In this document: piece after piece, positions 19,638-29,001 of the stretch | How the letters are laid out: each line of letters begins with the position of its first letter | Numbering within the stretch: the stretch's first letter is position 1 | Origin: Prochlorococcus sp. AG-347-N23 | GTDB taxonomy: Bacteria; Cyanobacteriota; Cyanobacteriia; PCC-6307; Cyanobiaceae | Direction of reading: 5' to 3' | Length of the DNA stretch: 35,747 bases | Assembly: GCA_003281125.1 (NCBI GenBank) | Contig: QCCW01000008.1 | Location: forward strand, 1 to 35,747 | Notes under the pieces: generated by a model | Told to the model about the DNA's origin: nothing | The model's database searches: none | What the model saw: only the letters and a program-made list of their open reading frames with translations | Position numbers and translations under genes: made by a program

Positions 19638-21005
19638 ATGTACTCTTTACTTGCTGAATTAAGTGCACATGATTTAGAAGTTGCTGAAACGTTGATCGGA
19701 GTTATAAGATTTTTATTGATCTTTTTAGCGGCAAGAGCATTAGCAGAAGTATTAGTAAGATTAAGTTTGCCAACGATTGTAGGTGAGCTTCTTGCAGGGG
19801 TTGTAATAGGAGCATCAGGATTCCATTTATTGATACCGCCCTCAGCTGGAACTGAACTGAATGAGGGACTTGTAAATGTTATTAGTTCATTAGCTTCAAT
19901 CCCCCCAGAAGCAGTACCTGATGTTTATTTCGAAAGCTTTCCCTCGCTCCAAGCAGTAGCAACACTTGGTTTATATGCACTTTTATTTTTAACAGGTTTA
20001 GAAAGTGAGTTAGAGGAATTGGTAGCTGTCGGTGCTCAAGCTTTTACTGTTGCTATGGCTGGCGTAATTTTACCGTTTGCGTTTGGAACTCTTGGATTAA
20101 TGTTTATTTTCCAAGTAGATCTAATTCCAGCAGTTTTTGCTGGAGCATCTATGACAGCTACAAGTATAGGAATTACTGCGAGTGTTTTCGGTGAATTGGG
20201 ATATTTGAAAACTAGAGAAGGACAGATTGTTATTGGTGCAGCAGTTTTAGACGATATTTTGGGAATTGTTATTTTGGCAGTTGTAGTCGCCCTTGCAGCA
20301 GGAGGTACTTTAGAAATTGCACCTATTATTAAATTAGTTGCAGCAGCTGTTGTGTTTGTTATTGCTGCTATTGCATTAAGTAGGACAGCTGCTCCAGGTT
20401 TTGATTGGTTATTAGATAGATTAAAGGCTCCTGGAGCCGTGGTGGTAGCTTCTTTTGTGATACTTGTATTGTGTTGTTTCGTGGCAACAGCTATTGGATT
20501 GGAAGCAGCTTTAGGTGCTTTTGCAGCTGGATTAATTCTTAGTAGTTCTAAAAATAATCATGCAATACAACAATCTGTTTTACCTTTAGTTTCCTTATTC
20601 GCAACTATTTTCTTTGTATTAGTTGGAGCTGGAATGGATTTATCTGTTATCAATCCACTTGATCCAACAAGCAGATCAGCTCTTGTAGTTGCAGGATTTT
20701 TATTAGTTGTTGCGATTATTGGAAAAATTGCGGCCGGGTGGGTATTTTCAAGTGACAAACCTACAAATAGATTAGTTGTAGGATTGGGTATGATGCCTAG
20801 AGGAGAGGTTGGTTTAATTTTTCTTGGGTTAGGAACAAGCGCTAAGTTATTAACTCCTTCTCTTGAAGCAGCTATTTTATTAATGGTCATAGGAACTACA
20901 TTTCTTGCACCTGTACTCTTAAGAATTGTTCTAAAAGATAAACCCCCAAATGATGGTAATAAAATTTCAGATGATGTTGCAGCTGATCCTGTAGGTCTTC
21001 TTTAG
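19638..21005 (+). CDS. CPA2-family Na+(K+)/H+ antiporter
   Basis: Inner- or thylakoid-membrane cation/proton exchanger. The 455-residue protein has about 12-13 hydrophobic segments and the CPA2 hallmarks: LPTIVGELLAGVVIGASG near 45, MTATSIGITASVFGELGYL near 172, the ion-binding aspartate pair D205/D206 in VLDDILGIV, and MMPRGEVGLIFLGLG in the C-terminal half. There is no C-terminal TrkA-N domain, so it is a NapA/NhaS-type exchanger rather than a full KefB/C. Substrate preference (Na+ or K+) is not decidable. The leader carries a terminator-like hairpin. Confidence 0.88.
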   Translation: MYSLLAELSAHDLEVAETLIGVIRFLLIFLAARALAEVLVRLSLPTIVGELLAGVVIGASGFHLLIPPSAGTELNEGLVNVISSLASIPPEAVPDVYFESFPSLQAVATLGLYALLFLTGLESELEELVAVGAQAFTVAMAGVILPFAFGTLGLMFIFQVDLIPAVFAGASMTATSIGITASVFGELGYLKTREGQIVIGAAVLDDILGIVILAVVVALAAGGTLEIAPIIKLVAAAVVFVIAAIALSRTAAPGFDWLLDRLKAPGAVVVASFVILVLCCFVATAIGLEAALGAFAAGLILSSSKNNHAIQQSVLPLVSLFATIFFVLVGAGMDLSVINPLDPTSRSALVVAGFLLVVAIIGKIAAGWVFSSDKPTNRLVVGLGMMPRGEVGLIFLGLGTSAKLLTPSLEAAILLMVIGTTFLAPVLLRIVLKDKPPNDGNKISDDVAADPVGLL

Positions 21006-21049
21006 GAAATAAGTTTATTAGAATCAACCAAGATAGAATTTTCAATAGA

Positions 21050-21949
21050 ATGGAAAAGTCAGCTTTAATAAATAGTGATGTAAATAATAACTGGAACTTT
21101 TTAAATTATCCAATTCATACAGTTTCAGTTAAGCCCGAGCAAACATCCAAACAATATGTAATTTTATTAATTCATGGTTTCGGAGCTTCTACGGATCATT
21201 GGAGATTTAATATCCCTGTTTTGAGTTCAAAATACGAAGTTCATGCTATGGATTTACTCGGTTTTGGAAAAAGTCCTAAACCTCAAGACGTCGAATACTC
21301 AGGATCTTTATGGAAAGATCAGGTTGTAGCTTATGTAAAAGAAAAAATAAAAAAACCTACTATTGTTGTTGGAAATTCATTAGGTGGTTATGCCGCATTA
21401 GCAGCTGGTGTAGAATTAAATGAGCTAAACGCAGGAGTGATCTTACTTAATGCTGCTGGATATTTTAGTGAAGAAAAAACTATCAAAAAGAATATGTTGC
21501 AAACTTCAATTGAAACATTTGCCGGCATATTTTTGAAAAATATTGTTCTTCAACGTTTGATTTTTGAGAATATGAGAAACCCAAAAAATATAAAAAAAAC
21601 TTTGAATCAAGTTTATTTTGATAAAAAAAATGTCGATGATTTTTTAGTTGAGTCAATAAGGAAGCCTTCTCTAGATTTCGGAGCTTTTAATGTTTTTAGA
21701 AGTGTATTTAACCCATCAGGTCCTCAGGGATTGCCGTTGGATAAGCTATTCGCAAAACTAAATGCACCATTATTACTTATTTGGGGAGGGAAAGATCCAT
21801 GGATGAACACTCCAAAAAAAAGAAATCTATATAAAAAATTTACACCAAATAATACAAAAGAAATTATTCTTGATGCAGGGCATTGTCCACATGATGAGAT
21901 ACCTGAATTAGTAAATCAGCATATTTTGGATTGGGTTGATTCTATTTAA
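21050..21949 (+). CDS. Alpha/beta-hydrolase fold protein
   Basis: A 299-residue hydrolase with HGFGASTDHWR (oxyanion-side HG motif, 42-45), the nucleophile elbow GNSLGGYAALAAG with S110, an acid residue in LLIWGGKDPWM near 250 and the catalytic His in LDAGHCPHDEIPELV near 280. The fold and triad are clear; substrate is unknown. Relatives in cyanobacteria are annotated as esterases, haloalkane-type or chlorophyll-pathway hydrolases, and none can be preferred here. No signal peptide. It is the first gene of a same-strand group with the mutarotase-like protein (9 bases after) and the DUF1537 kinase (13 bases after that). Confidence 0.88.
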   Translation: MEKSALINSDVNNNWNFLNYPIHTVSVKPEQTSKQYVILLIHGFGASTDHWRFNIPVLSSKYEVHAMDLLGFGKSPKPQDVEYSGSLWKDQVVAYVKEKIKKPTIVVGNSLGGYAALAAGVELNELNAGVILLNAAGYFSEEKTIKKNMLQTSIETFAGIFLKNIVLQRLIFENMRNPKNIKKTLNQVYFDKKNVDDFLVESIRKPSLDFGAFNVFRSVFNPSGPQGLPLDKLFAKLNAPLLLIWGGKDPWMNTPKKRNLYKKFTPNNTKEIILDAGHCPHDEIPELVNQHILDWVDSI

Positions 21950-21958
21950 GTAATAATC

Positions 21959-22813
21959 GTGAAACTTGAATCATCCAATAAGGACCAAGGAATTTTTGTT
22001 TTTCAATTAGATAAAAATAATTACATTAAATTTTGTCCTGAAAGAGGAGGCGTTATTACAAATTGGGTTTCGGATGGTAATGAAATACTTTATTTTGATG
22101 AAACAAGATTTATGGACAAGACAAAAAGTATTAGGGGAGGTATCCCAATCTTGTTTCCAATTTGCGGAAATCTCAATACCTCTAGATCAGTATTTGGGAA
22201 TGGTTATTTGCAATTACCACAACATGGCTTCGCTAGGGATTTGCAATGGCAATACACCTTCAATGAAAATGAAAAATTTTTATGCTTATTCTTAAATGCA
22301 TCTAAAAAAACCAAAAAATATTATCCTTTCGATTTCGAACTAAAAATAGAAGTTTACTTAAAAATTAACTCTTTAGAATTTGAAATTTCAATCCATAACA
22401 AAACAGACTTTGCTATGCCTATAAATTTTGGTTTGCATCCTTATTTTAATGTTTCAGATTTCAAAAATTTAGAGTTTGTTGATAATCCACTTAATTGTCA
22501 GGATCAAGAAAGAAATACTATAAGTAATACTTTGGATGAATTAAACAAAATTAATTTAGGAGTTGATCTACTTATTTATACTTCCGGTAGAAGCTCTTTT
22601 CGAGATAAAATTTTTAAAAGAGAGGTAACTTTAAATCATCCATATCCTTTTGATTTAGGCGTTATTTGGAGTGATCCTCCTAGAAGAATGATATGTCTCG
22701 AACCTTGGACTAGTCCCCGAAATTCTTTTGTTGATGGATTTAGAAACATTATGATTCCTTCAAAAGATAGTAAAAGGTTAAATGCCTCAATACAAATAAA
22801 ATCTCTTAAGTAA
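21959..22813 (+). CDS. Galactose mutarotase-like (aldose 1-epimerase family) protein
   Basis: A 284-residue beta-sandwich protein with the family marks ITNWVSDGNEILYFDE near 31, RGGIPILFPICGN near 60, QHGFARDLQWQ near 84, NFGLHPYFNV near 158 (catalytic-type His) and CLEPWTSPRNSFVDG near the end, whose Glu fits the family base. RGGIPILFP is closer to the hexose-6-phosphate mutarotase branch than to GalM. It interconverts sugar anomers; the actual sugar is unknown. The start codon is GTG, 9 bases after the hydrolase gene; no in-frame ATG close by competes. Confidence 0.85.
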   Translation: MKLESSNKDQGIFVFQLDKNNYIKFCPERGGVITNWVSDGNEILYFDETRFMDKTKSIRGGIPILFPICGNLNTSRSVFGNGYLQLPQHGFARDLQWQYTFNENEKFLCLFLNASKKTKKYYPFDFELKIEVYLKINSLEFEISIHNKTDFAMPINFGLHPYFNVSDFKNLEFVDNPLNCQDQERNTISNTLDELNKINLGVDLLIYTSGRSSFRDKIFKREVTLNHPYPFDLGVIWSDPPRRMICLEPWTSPRNSFVDGFRNIMIPSKDSKRLNASIQIKSLK

Positions 22814-22826
22814 TTTTGCAATACTT

Positions 22827-24176
22827 ATGAAATTTGTCGTTATAGATGATGATCCTACAGGCTCTCAAACTGTTCACGATTGCTTATTACTTCTTAAGTG
22901 GGACTGCTCAACTTTAGCCAAAGGTTTTGAATCTAAATCTAATTTATTTTTTATTTTGGCTAATACAAGGTCACTCTCGGAAAAAGATGCGAAATTAACA
23001 ATAGAGGCAATTTGCAAAAATCTTAAGACTGTAATTACTTCTCAAGGCTATGAAGAAGAAATTATTTTTATAAGTAGAGGAGACTCTACTCTTCGAGGAC
23101 ATAACTATTTAGAGCCAATTGCTCTAAATAGTTGTTTAGGTCCTTTTGATGCTACTTTTCACATTCCAGCTTTCTTAGAGGGTAAAAGATTAACAATTAA
23201 TGGATCTCATTTTGTTGATAAAACTCCTGTAAGTCAAACAATATTTGCAACAGATAAAATTTTTGGATATGAGACAAGTAATGTCAAGAATCTTTTATTT
23301 CAGCAGAGTAAATCTCAAATAAATTTTGAAGATATTCAAAATCTTTTATTGTCAGATATCGAAATGCTTAATGATAAAGAAAATAATATTGTTTTTAAAA
23401 AACTAAAGAACTTGAAGAATAATAAACATGTAGTTGTAGATGTAGAAAATTATTCTCAACTAACAAAATTTTCTTTAGTAATTAAAAAATTAATAAAACA
23501 AAAAAAATTCCTTTTTCGAACTGCAGCAAGTTTTATAAGTTCAATTTCTGAGAAAAAAAGTTTCTCTCAGAGTGAAATATTTTTCTCTAATTTAAGAATA
23601 AGAAATAAAGAAAAGAGTTTTCTTCCAGGACTAATGATTGTTGGATCTTATGTAGAACTTTCAACAATACAATTGAATAATTTATTAGAGATAAGTAATT
23701 GCAATCCAGTTGAATTAGATGTTTTTGAATTTTTTGAAATTACTTCATCAGATAATAATCAGAAGCGAAGGAATTTGTTTAAAAATAAATTTTTAAAAGA
23801 AATTAGATTTTCTTTTGAGAAAGGAAAAACTCCTGTTTTGTTTACTTCAAGAAAATTTATGTCTTTAGATTCTTCTGAACTATTTAATTTTTATAATTTA
23901 CTCGCTTGTTTTATTGCTGAATTAGTCGCAGATTTGAAGTATGAAATAGGATATTTGGTTTCAAAAGGTGGAATAACAACAAATTTGATTCTTAGTAAAG
24001 GACTTAATGCAGATTATGTTTATCTTGAAGGACAGATTTTAACTGGCATTTCTGTGGTGACTTACAACCTAAAAAATGGCGAAAAACTTCCGATTGTAAC
24101 TCATCCTGGAAACATTGGCACTAAAGATTCACTGCTTAATATTTGGAAAGTTTTTGAAAATAAAAATAATTTTTAA
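22827..24176 (+). CDS. DUF1537 four-carbon acid sugar kinase family protein
   Basis: A 449-residue protein of the four-carbon acid sugar kinase (OtnK-like) family. The N-terminal substrate domain has VVIDDDPTGSQTVHD at the very start and SRGDSTLRGHNYLEP near 90. The C-terminal nucleotide-binding domain has LVSKGGITTNLILSKGL and PIVTHPGNIGTKDSLLNIW. In other bacteria members phosphorylate D-threonate or D-erythronate. The rest of that route (a PdxA2-type dehydrogenase, isomerases) is not next to it, so the substrate is open. It shares an apparent operon with the mutarotase-like and hydrolase genes, and converges on icd 2 bases on. Confidence 0.85.
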   Translation: MKFVVIDDDPTGSQTVHDCLLLLKWDCSTLAKGFESKSNLFFILANTRSLSEKDAKLTIEAICKNLKTVITSQGYEEEIIFISRGDSTLRGHNYLEPIALNSCLGPFDATFHIPAFLEGKRLTINGSHFVDKTPVSQTIFATDKIFGYETSNVKNLLFQQSKSQINFEDIQNLLLSDIEMLNDKENNIVFKKLKNLKNNKHVVVDVENYSQLTKFSLVIKKLIKQKKFLFRTAASFISSISEKKSFSQSEIFFSNLRIRNKEKSFLPGLMIVGSYVELSTIQLNNLLEISNCNPVELDVFEFFEITSSDNNQKRRNLFKNKFLKEIRFSFEKGKTPVLFTSRKFMSLDSSELFNFYNLLACFIAELVADLKYEIGYLVSKGGITTNLILSKGLNADYVYLEGQILTGISVVTYNLKNGEKLPIVTHPGNIGTKDSLLNIWKVFENKNNF

Positions 24177-24178
24177 AA

Positions 24179-25603
24179 TTAGAAATTTGAGATTATTTCT
24201 TCAGCAAAACTGCTGCAGGACAATGGTTCAACTTTTGGTTCCATTAAGCGTGCTAGATCATAGGTGACTTTTTTTTGCTCTATTGCCTTACTTAAACCAT
24301 TAGTAATTAAGTTAGCTGCCTCATCCCAACCAAAATATTCAAGCATCATTACACCACTAAGAATTACTGAGCCAGGATTAATCTTATTTAAGCCTGCATG
24401 TTTTGGCGCAGTACCGTGCGTAGCCTCAAAAATTGCTGCATTATCTCCAATATTTGCACCAGGAGCCATACCTAGGCCACCAACAATTGCTGCAGCTGCA
24501 TCAGAAACATAGTCTCCATTGAGATTTAAGGTTGCAAGAATTGAATATTCTTGAGGTCTAGTTTGAATTTGTTGGAATATACTATCAGCTATCCGATCAT
24601 CAATAAGAATAAGTTCTCTCCATTTTCCATCTCCATGAGAATTTGATATTGAAGCAATTACTTCTTTAATTTCTTCGCAAATGAATGCTTTTTTGTTATT
24701 TGTAAGTTTGTCAAAACCTGGTTCAATTTTTCGAGCATTATTTTCAATTGTAATTTCTGGATTTTTCTGAATATTATCTAAAATCCAGCTTTCTCTTTCT
24801 GTAATGCAATCTTCTCTAAATTCATTTACTGCTAATTCATATCCCCAATCTCTAAATGCACCCTCTGTATATTTCATAATATTCCCTTTATGTACAAGAG
24901 TCACATGCCTTTTATCTCCCGATAATCTTTTTGCATGTTCAATAGCTTTTCTAATATGCCTTTGGCTACCAGATTTACTCACCGGTTTTATTCCAATACC
25001 TGAGCCGTCTGGTATAGATCTATTTTTTAAATTTTTACTTTTTGGTATGACAACTTTATTCAAGTGATTAATTAATTCAAGACAATTATTATCCTCCGCT
25101 TCCCATTCAATTCCCATGTAGATATCTTCAGTATTTTCTCTATAAACAATTACGTCTAAATTTTGGGGATTTTTGTGAGGGCTTGGAGTTCCTGAATAAT
25201 ATTTGCATGGTCTAACACAGCTATATAAATCGAAAATTTGTCTTAGTGCAACATTAAGAGATCTAATACCTCCACCGATAGGAGTCGTTAAAGGGCCTTT
25301 GATGGCTACACCAAAGTGTTTGATTGCTTCAATAGTATCTTGAGGGAGGTAGTTATATGTTCCATAAAGTTCACAAGCTTCATCGCCTGCATAGACTTTA
25401 AACCAATTAATTTTTCTTTTATCTCCATAGCTTTTTTTTATAGCTGAATCAAGAACGATTTGAGTTGCAGGCCAAATATCAACTCCAGTACCATCACCCC
25501 TAATAAATGGGACAATTGGATTATTAGGAACATTAGGTTTGCCTTGATTAAAAGTTATTATCTCGCCTTCATTAGGTAAAGTTAATTTTTCAAATTTTGG
25601 CAT
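24179..25603 (-). CDS. icd: NADP-dependent isocitrate dehydrogenase
   Basis: Converts isocitrate to 2-oxoglutarate with NADPH release; in cyanobacteria the main source of the carbon skeleton for ammonium assimilation. The 474-residue enzyme is longer than the enterobacterial form, through an insertion between about 270 and 330. Landmarks: PFIRGDGTGVDIWPAT, PIGGGIRSLNVALRQ with the substrate-binding Ser, ENTEDIYMGIEWEAE, GLGMAPGANIGDNAAIFEATHGTAPK for NADP binding, and MMLEYFGWDEAA. Regulation by NtcA is known for some cyanobacterial icd genes; the leader is described separately. Confidence 0.96.
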   Translation of the reverse strand: MPKFEKLTLPNEGEIITFNQGKPNVPNNPIVPFIRGDGTGVDIWPATQIVLDSAIKKSYGDKRKINWFKVYAGDEACELYGTYNYLPQDTIEAIKHFGVAIKGPLTTPIGGGIRSLNVALRQIFDLYSCVRPCKYYSGTPSPHKNPQNLDVIVYRENTEDIYMGIEWEAEDNNCLELINHLNKVVIPKSKNLKNRSIPDGSGIGIKPVSKSGSQRHIRKAIEHAKRLSGDKRHVTLVHKGNIMKYTEGAFRDWGYELAVNEFREDCITERESWILDNIQKNPEITIENNARKIEPGFDKLTNNKKAFICEEIKEVIASISNSHGDGKWRELILIDDRIADSIFQQIQTRPQEYSILATLNLNGDYVSDAAAAIVGGLGMAPGANIGDNAAIFEATHGTAPKHAGLNKINPGSVILSGVMMLEYFGWDEAANLITNGLSKAIEQKKVTYDLARLMEPKVEPLSCSSFAEEIISNF

Positions 25604-25782
25604 AGCATTGAATTAATAAAAGATAACTCATTGAAGCTCCTCGTATTGTAATTTGCGATGAGTTATTTTCTTTAAAACCTAGAAATTAATTTCTCAAATG
25701 TGAATAGACTATAGTTTATTGATCAGCATTTCAACATCTTTATTAAAAGAAAAAGTAGTTAATAAGCAAGTTAAAGCAAATT
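25604..25782. promoter_or_regulatory. icd leader and divergent intergenic region
   Basis: The 179 bases lie between divergent icd and an unknown gene. A 9-bp perfect inverted repeat (ATAACTCAT 25623-25631; ATGAGTTAT 25658-25666) surrounds a 26-base loop. On the minus strand the loop has GAGGAG (25642-25637) five bases before an ATG (25631) that opens a 13-codon frame ending at 25590, overlapping the icd start by 14 bases. A GCA-N8-TAC (25656-25643) is one base off the NtcA consensus, but no -10 sits at the required distance. The rest appears free of features. Confidence 0.4.
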
Positions 25783-26247
25783 ATGTCATTTTCAAAAAAA
25801 ATACTCAGCTACTTTATGAATGCGAGTTCAAATGTAAGTAATGTTGAAATAGCTAATAAAATTGCTTCCACTGCAGCTTTGTTTCGGAAATATTTTCCAG
25901 ATGCAAGCGTAAACTTTAGTCCCTGGGACAATTCAAATAATGAATCTATGCAAGATACTATTGATTTTGCGTTTCATTTCCCTGGTTGGAGTCCTCTTAT
26001 TGAATGTAGAGCAATACTCTTACAATTAAGAATTGAAAATGATAACAATGGCAGAGTTCCGAAATTGTTGGGAATAATAATGCGAGGTATGATTGTTCCT
26101 TCCGAGAGATGGCGAGTGGCTACCATCGGTGATTGGGAAATGACTGGTACGCATCTACCGCAAAAGGAACAAAAAGATAACCTTTTTTTGGTTTGTAAAG
26201 AACTTTATAAGCTATTCTCTACAACATCCGCTGGTAACAAAAATTAG
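25783..26247 (+). CDS. Conserved hypothetical protein
   Basis: A 154-residue protein I do not recognise. It starts MSFSKKILSYFMNASSNVSN and continues with a helix (IANKIASTAALFRKYFPDA), a central stretch FAFHFPGWSPLIECRAILLQ, then MRGMIVPSERWRVATIGDWEM and a helical end. No membrane span, signal peptide or Cys motif is visible. The aromatic-rich, well-ordered sequence argues for a folded soluble protein. It diverges from icd and precedes ho1 by 57 bases on the same strand, so it could belong to the bilin transcription unit, although the gap is large enough for a separate promoter. Confidence 0.78.
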   Translation: MSFSKKILSYFMNASSNVSNVEIANKIASTAALFRKYFPDASVNFSPWDNSNNESMQDTIDFAFHFPGWSPLIECRAILLQLRIENDNNGRVPKLLGIIMRGMIVPSERWRVATIGDWEMTGTHLPQKEQKDNLFLVCKELYKLFSTTSAGNKN

Positions 26248-26304
26248 CTGTTTTATGTATTTTCCTTGTAGATTAAATACACTTACAAAAATAATTCAAA
26301 ATAT

Positions 26305-27015
26305 ATGGCAGTTGCTCTTGCAGGACAATTAAGAGAAGGGACAAAAAAATCCCATACTATGGCAGAAAATACTGGCTTTGTGGCTTGTTTTTTAAAAGGA
26401 GTTGTTGAAAAAAAATCTTATAGAAAATTAATTAGTGATTTATATTTTGTTTATGAAGCTATGGAAGAAGAAATTGAAAGACTGGTAAATGAGGAACATC
26501 CCGTAATAAAACCTATAGGTTTTAAATCATTATTCAGGAAAGAAACTCTTGAAAATGATCTTAAATTTTATTTTGGTGAAAATTGGAAGAGTGAAATTAA
26601 TATTTCTCACTCAGCAAAAGAATATGTTGAAAGAATCCGAGAAGTCGCAAAAAATTCACCAGAGCTCTTAGTTGGTCACCACTATACTCGCTATATAGGA
26701 GATTTATCTGGAGGACAAATCTTGAAAAGGATCGCCAAAAAAGCATTAAATTTGCAGGGAAATGATGGTTTAAATTTTTATGAGTTTGAATTAATTGCTG
26801 ATGAAAAGAAATTTAAGGAAGAATATTCCCTTACTTTGAATCAACTTCCAATAAATCAAAAGACTGCTGATCAAATTATTGATGAAGCTAATCAAGCTTT
26901 TACTTACAATATGAAAATGTTTAAGGAGCTTGAAGGTAACTTGATTGCTGTTTTAGGCAAGATTGTATTCAATTACATTACAAAAAAAGTAAGGAAAGGA
27001 AGTACCGAGACCTAA
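26305..27015 (+). CDS. ho1: Heme oxygenase (biliverdin-producing)
   Basis: Opens heme to biliverdin IX-alpha, iron and CO using ferredoxin electrons. The 236-residue, all-helical protein has the proximal heme ligand H17 in [12 protein letters not shown] and the distal-helix signature [16 protein letters not shown] near 130-147. [13 protein letters not shown] and [14 protein letters not shown] match the cyanobacterial/plastid HO1 form. It is followed at 5 bases by pebA and then directly by pebB, a complete route from heme to phycoerythrobilin. Confidence 0.95.
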   Translation: MAVALAGQLREGTKKSHTMAENTGFVACFLKGVVEKKSYRKLISDLYFVYEAMEEEIERLVNEEHPVIKPIGFKSLFRKETLENDLKFYFGENWKSEINISHSAKEYVERIREVAKNSPELLVGHHYTRYIGDLSGGQILKRIAKKALNLQGNDGLNFYEFELIADEKKFKEEYSLTLNQLPINQKTADQIIDEANQAFTYNMKMFKELEGNLIAVLGKIVFNYITKKVRKGSTET

Positions 27016-27020
27016 TATTT

Positions 27021-27731
27021 ATGTTTGATTCATTAGTTGATTTCCTTAAAACCAATATTGATGAATTAAATGGACATGAAGTACAAATATCTAGTGAATT
27101 CAAAGAACATCACAATGAAGACTCAAAATATATTATTAAAAATTGGCTTTTTTCATCTCCCGAATATAGAAAGTGGCGAATAACAAGATTAGATGGTGGC
27201 AAAAAACTGCAAGTGTTTAATACTGTCGCATATCCTAATTTTGATAGTGAAATGCCTATTTTAGGAGCTGATATTTTATGGTTTGGAACTTCTGAAAAGT
27301 TATTAGCAATACTTGATTATCAACCTCTAATTCAAGAAGGCAAATATCTTGAAAAATATTGTTCAAGTTTAGGTAGTATTAAGAAAAAATATTCTGCATT
27401 TGATAATAATAAAATGAAGAATATATATGATTCAAAAAAATATTTTTCCCCATGGGTGATTATATGTAGAGGAAATAAATTAAATCTTGATAGAGATTTA
27501 AATAATATTTTCCATTCATTTGTAAATAACTATTTGAAAATTTATAAATCTAATCCTGTGAATCAATTTCTAAATGCACAAGAAATAAAGATTAATCAAA
27601 TTAAATATGATAAGTACAGTTTTGAAAAAGACCCTGCAGATAAATTGTTTAAATCTTTTTTTGGAGAGAAATGGACAAAAAAATTTATCAATAAATTTCT
27701 TTTTACATTAAATAATGAGATTATTCACTGA
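27021..27731 (+). CDS. pebA: 15,16-dihydrobiliverdin:ferredoxin oxidoreductase
   Basis: Ferredoxin-dependent bilin reductase that converts biliverdin IX-alpha to 15,16-dihydrobiliverdin. The 236-residue protein shows the family pattern [20 protein letters not shown], then [12 protein letters not shown] with the proton-donor D84, then LAILDYQPL and SPWVIICRG. The conserved GADILWFG with Asp separates it from plant-type reductases. It lies between ho1 and pebB with 5 bases before and none after, so translation of pebB may be coupled. Its C-terminal half is rich in Asn and Lys, in line with genome composition. Confidence 0.92.
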   Translation: MFDSLVDFLKTNIDELNGHEVQISSEFKEHHNEDSKYIIKNWLFSSPEYRKWRITRLDGGKKLQVFNTVAYPNFDSEMPILGADILWFGTSEKLLAILDYQPLIQEGKYLEKYCSSLGSIKKKYSAFDNNKMKNIYDSKKYFSPWVIICRGNKLNLDRDLNNIFHSFVNNYLKIYKSNPVNQFLNAQEIKINQIKYDKYSFEKDPADKLFKSFFGEKWTKKFINKFLFTLNNEIIH

Positions 27732-28493
27732 ATGTTAATAAAAGATACTATTTTTTACAAGCCAGATTGGAGATGGCATAATTTTCTAAAATATTTAACT
27801 AATAATTTAATTAAAAATAACTGTTTAGAAAAAATAATACCTTCGGAATATTCTTATAAAGATTCAACTTATGGTTCAAAAAAATCAAAAAAAAATGTGA
27901 ATCTTTCTACTTGGGGTGTAACGCATAAAAAAAGAATTCAATTCGCAAGAGCAGTCTGTATAAGTAGTCCAAATTATTCTGTTTTAAATTTTTTAATTAT
28001 TCCTAATACTATTTATAATGTCCCATTTTTTGGAGTAGATTTTGTTTCTCTACCTAATAGTCATTTATTAGTATTAGATTTTCAACCTTCATTAAAAATA
28101 CAAAATCAATATAATAATGAGTTGTTAGAAAAACTTATAAAACTCAAAAATCATTGTCATTTATCACTCCCATTAGCTGAAAAAATGTCTGCAGATGTAG
28201 CTAGATTTTTTTCTCCAGGAGTAATCTGGTCAAAATTACCAAAAGAAGAAAGAAGCGATTTTTTAATTGCTAATCAGCTTTATACCTCATTTAAGGAATA
28301 TTTTGATTTGTATTTGGAAATTCTTTTCGAAAGCAAAGAAGCCAATATAGAACTTCAAAAAGAATTAATAAATGGTCAAAATAATTATTTAAAATATAGA
28401 AGAGATAATGATCCAGCAAGGCCAATGTTGTCGAGTTTGTTTGGTAAAGAATTTACTGAATCTTTAATTAAAGAAGTTTTATTTACTACTTAA
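27732..28493 (+). CDS. pebB: Phycoerythrobilin:ferredoxin oxidoreductase
   Basis: Second step: reduces 15,16-dihydrobiliverdin to phycoerythrobilin. The 253-residue protein has [23 protein letters not shown] with D103 and D116 in family positions, a central [15 protein letters not shown] and a C-terminal [20 protein letters not shown]. The ATG begins immediately after the pebA stop codon. It closes the ho1-pebA-pebB operon. No phycoerythrin apoprotein gene is in the window, so the bilin acceptor is not visible here. Confidence 0.92.
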   Translation: MLIKDTIFYKPDWRWHNFLKYLTNNLIKNNCLEKIIPSEYSYKDSTYGSKKSKKNVNLSTWGVTHKKRIQFARAVCISSPNYSVLNFLIIPNTIYNVPFFGVDFVSLPNSHLLVLDFQPSLKIQNQYNNELLEKLIKLKNHCHLSLPLAEKMSADVARFFSPGVIWSKLPKEERSDFLIANQLYTSFKEYFDLYLEILFESKEANIELQKELINGQNNYLKYRRDNDPARPMLSSLFGKEFTESLIKEVLFTT

Positions 28494-28525
28494 AAGTCTT
28501 ATAATCAATTGAAATTTGAAATCAT

Positions 28526-28999
28526 ATGAAAAAAATTTCTGTTCTTTTTGTATGTTTGGGAAATATTTGTAGGTCTCCTGCAGCAGAAGCTATCTTTATA
28601 AATTTACTTGAAAGAAAGGGATTAACCGATGGCTTTATTGTGGATTCTGCTGGGACTGGAAGTTGGCATATTGGAAAAAAAGCTGACTCTAGGATGAGAA
28701 TTGCGGCAAAAAGAAGAGATATAAATATCTTAAGCAGGGCTCGTCAAATTTCTAGCAAAGATTTTGACAAATTTAACTATATTCTTGCCATGGACGACTC
28801 AAATTTTAGAAATATTCAAGATCTTAAAAATAGAGCAGTTTCAAAGGATTTTGCATCAGTTAAAAAAATACAAGAGTTTAGATCAGTTTTTAATGAGCAA
28901 GAAGTTCCTGACCCATATTTTGGAGGTGATGAGGGGTTCGATTATGTCCTTGATATTTTAGAAGACTCTGTAAACGGTTTTTTGGAAAGTATTTTTTGA
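28526..28999 (+). CDS. Low-molecular-weight protein tyrosine phosphatase
   Basis: A 157-residue phosphatase with the P-loop CX5R (C10-R16) at the N-terminus in VCLGNICRSPAAEAIF and the general acid D129 in PDPYFGG. Other family marks are DSAGTGSWHIGKKADSRM and YILAMDDSN. It removes phosphate from protein tyrosine or arginine residues; the bacterial members often act in polysaccharide export control, but the target is not indicated here. It follows pebB by 32 bases and converges with the panC-cmk fusion 2 bases further on. Confidence 0.93.
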   Translation: MKKISVLFVCLGNICRSPAAEAIFINLLERKGLTDGFIVDSAGTGSWHIGKKADSRMRIAAKRRDINILSRARQISSKDFDKFNYILAMDDSNFRNIQDLKNRAVSKDFASVKKIQEFRSVFNEQEVPDPYFGGDEGFDYVLDILEDSVNGFLESIF

Positions 29000-29001
29000 A
29001 T

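Noticed and set aside
25643-25656. NtcA box upstream of icd
   Set aside because: GCA-N8-TAC is one mismatch from consensus, and the only TAN3T at hand (TATCTT 25625-25620) is 17 bases away instead of 20-24, so the promoter geometry fails.
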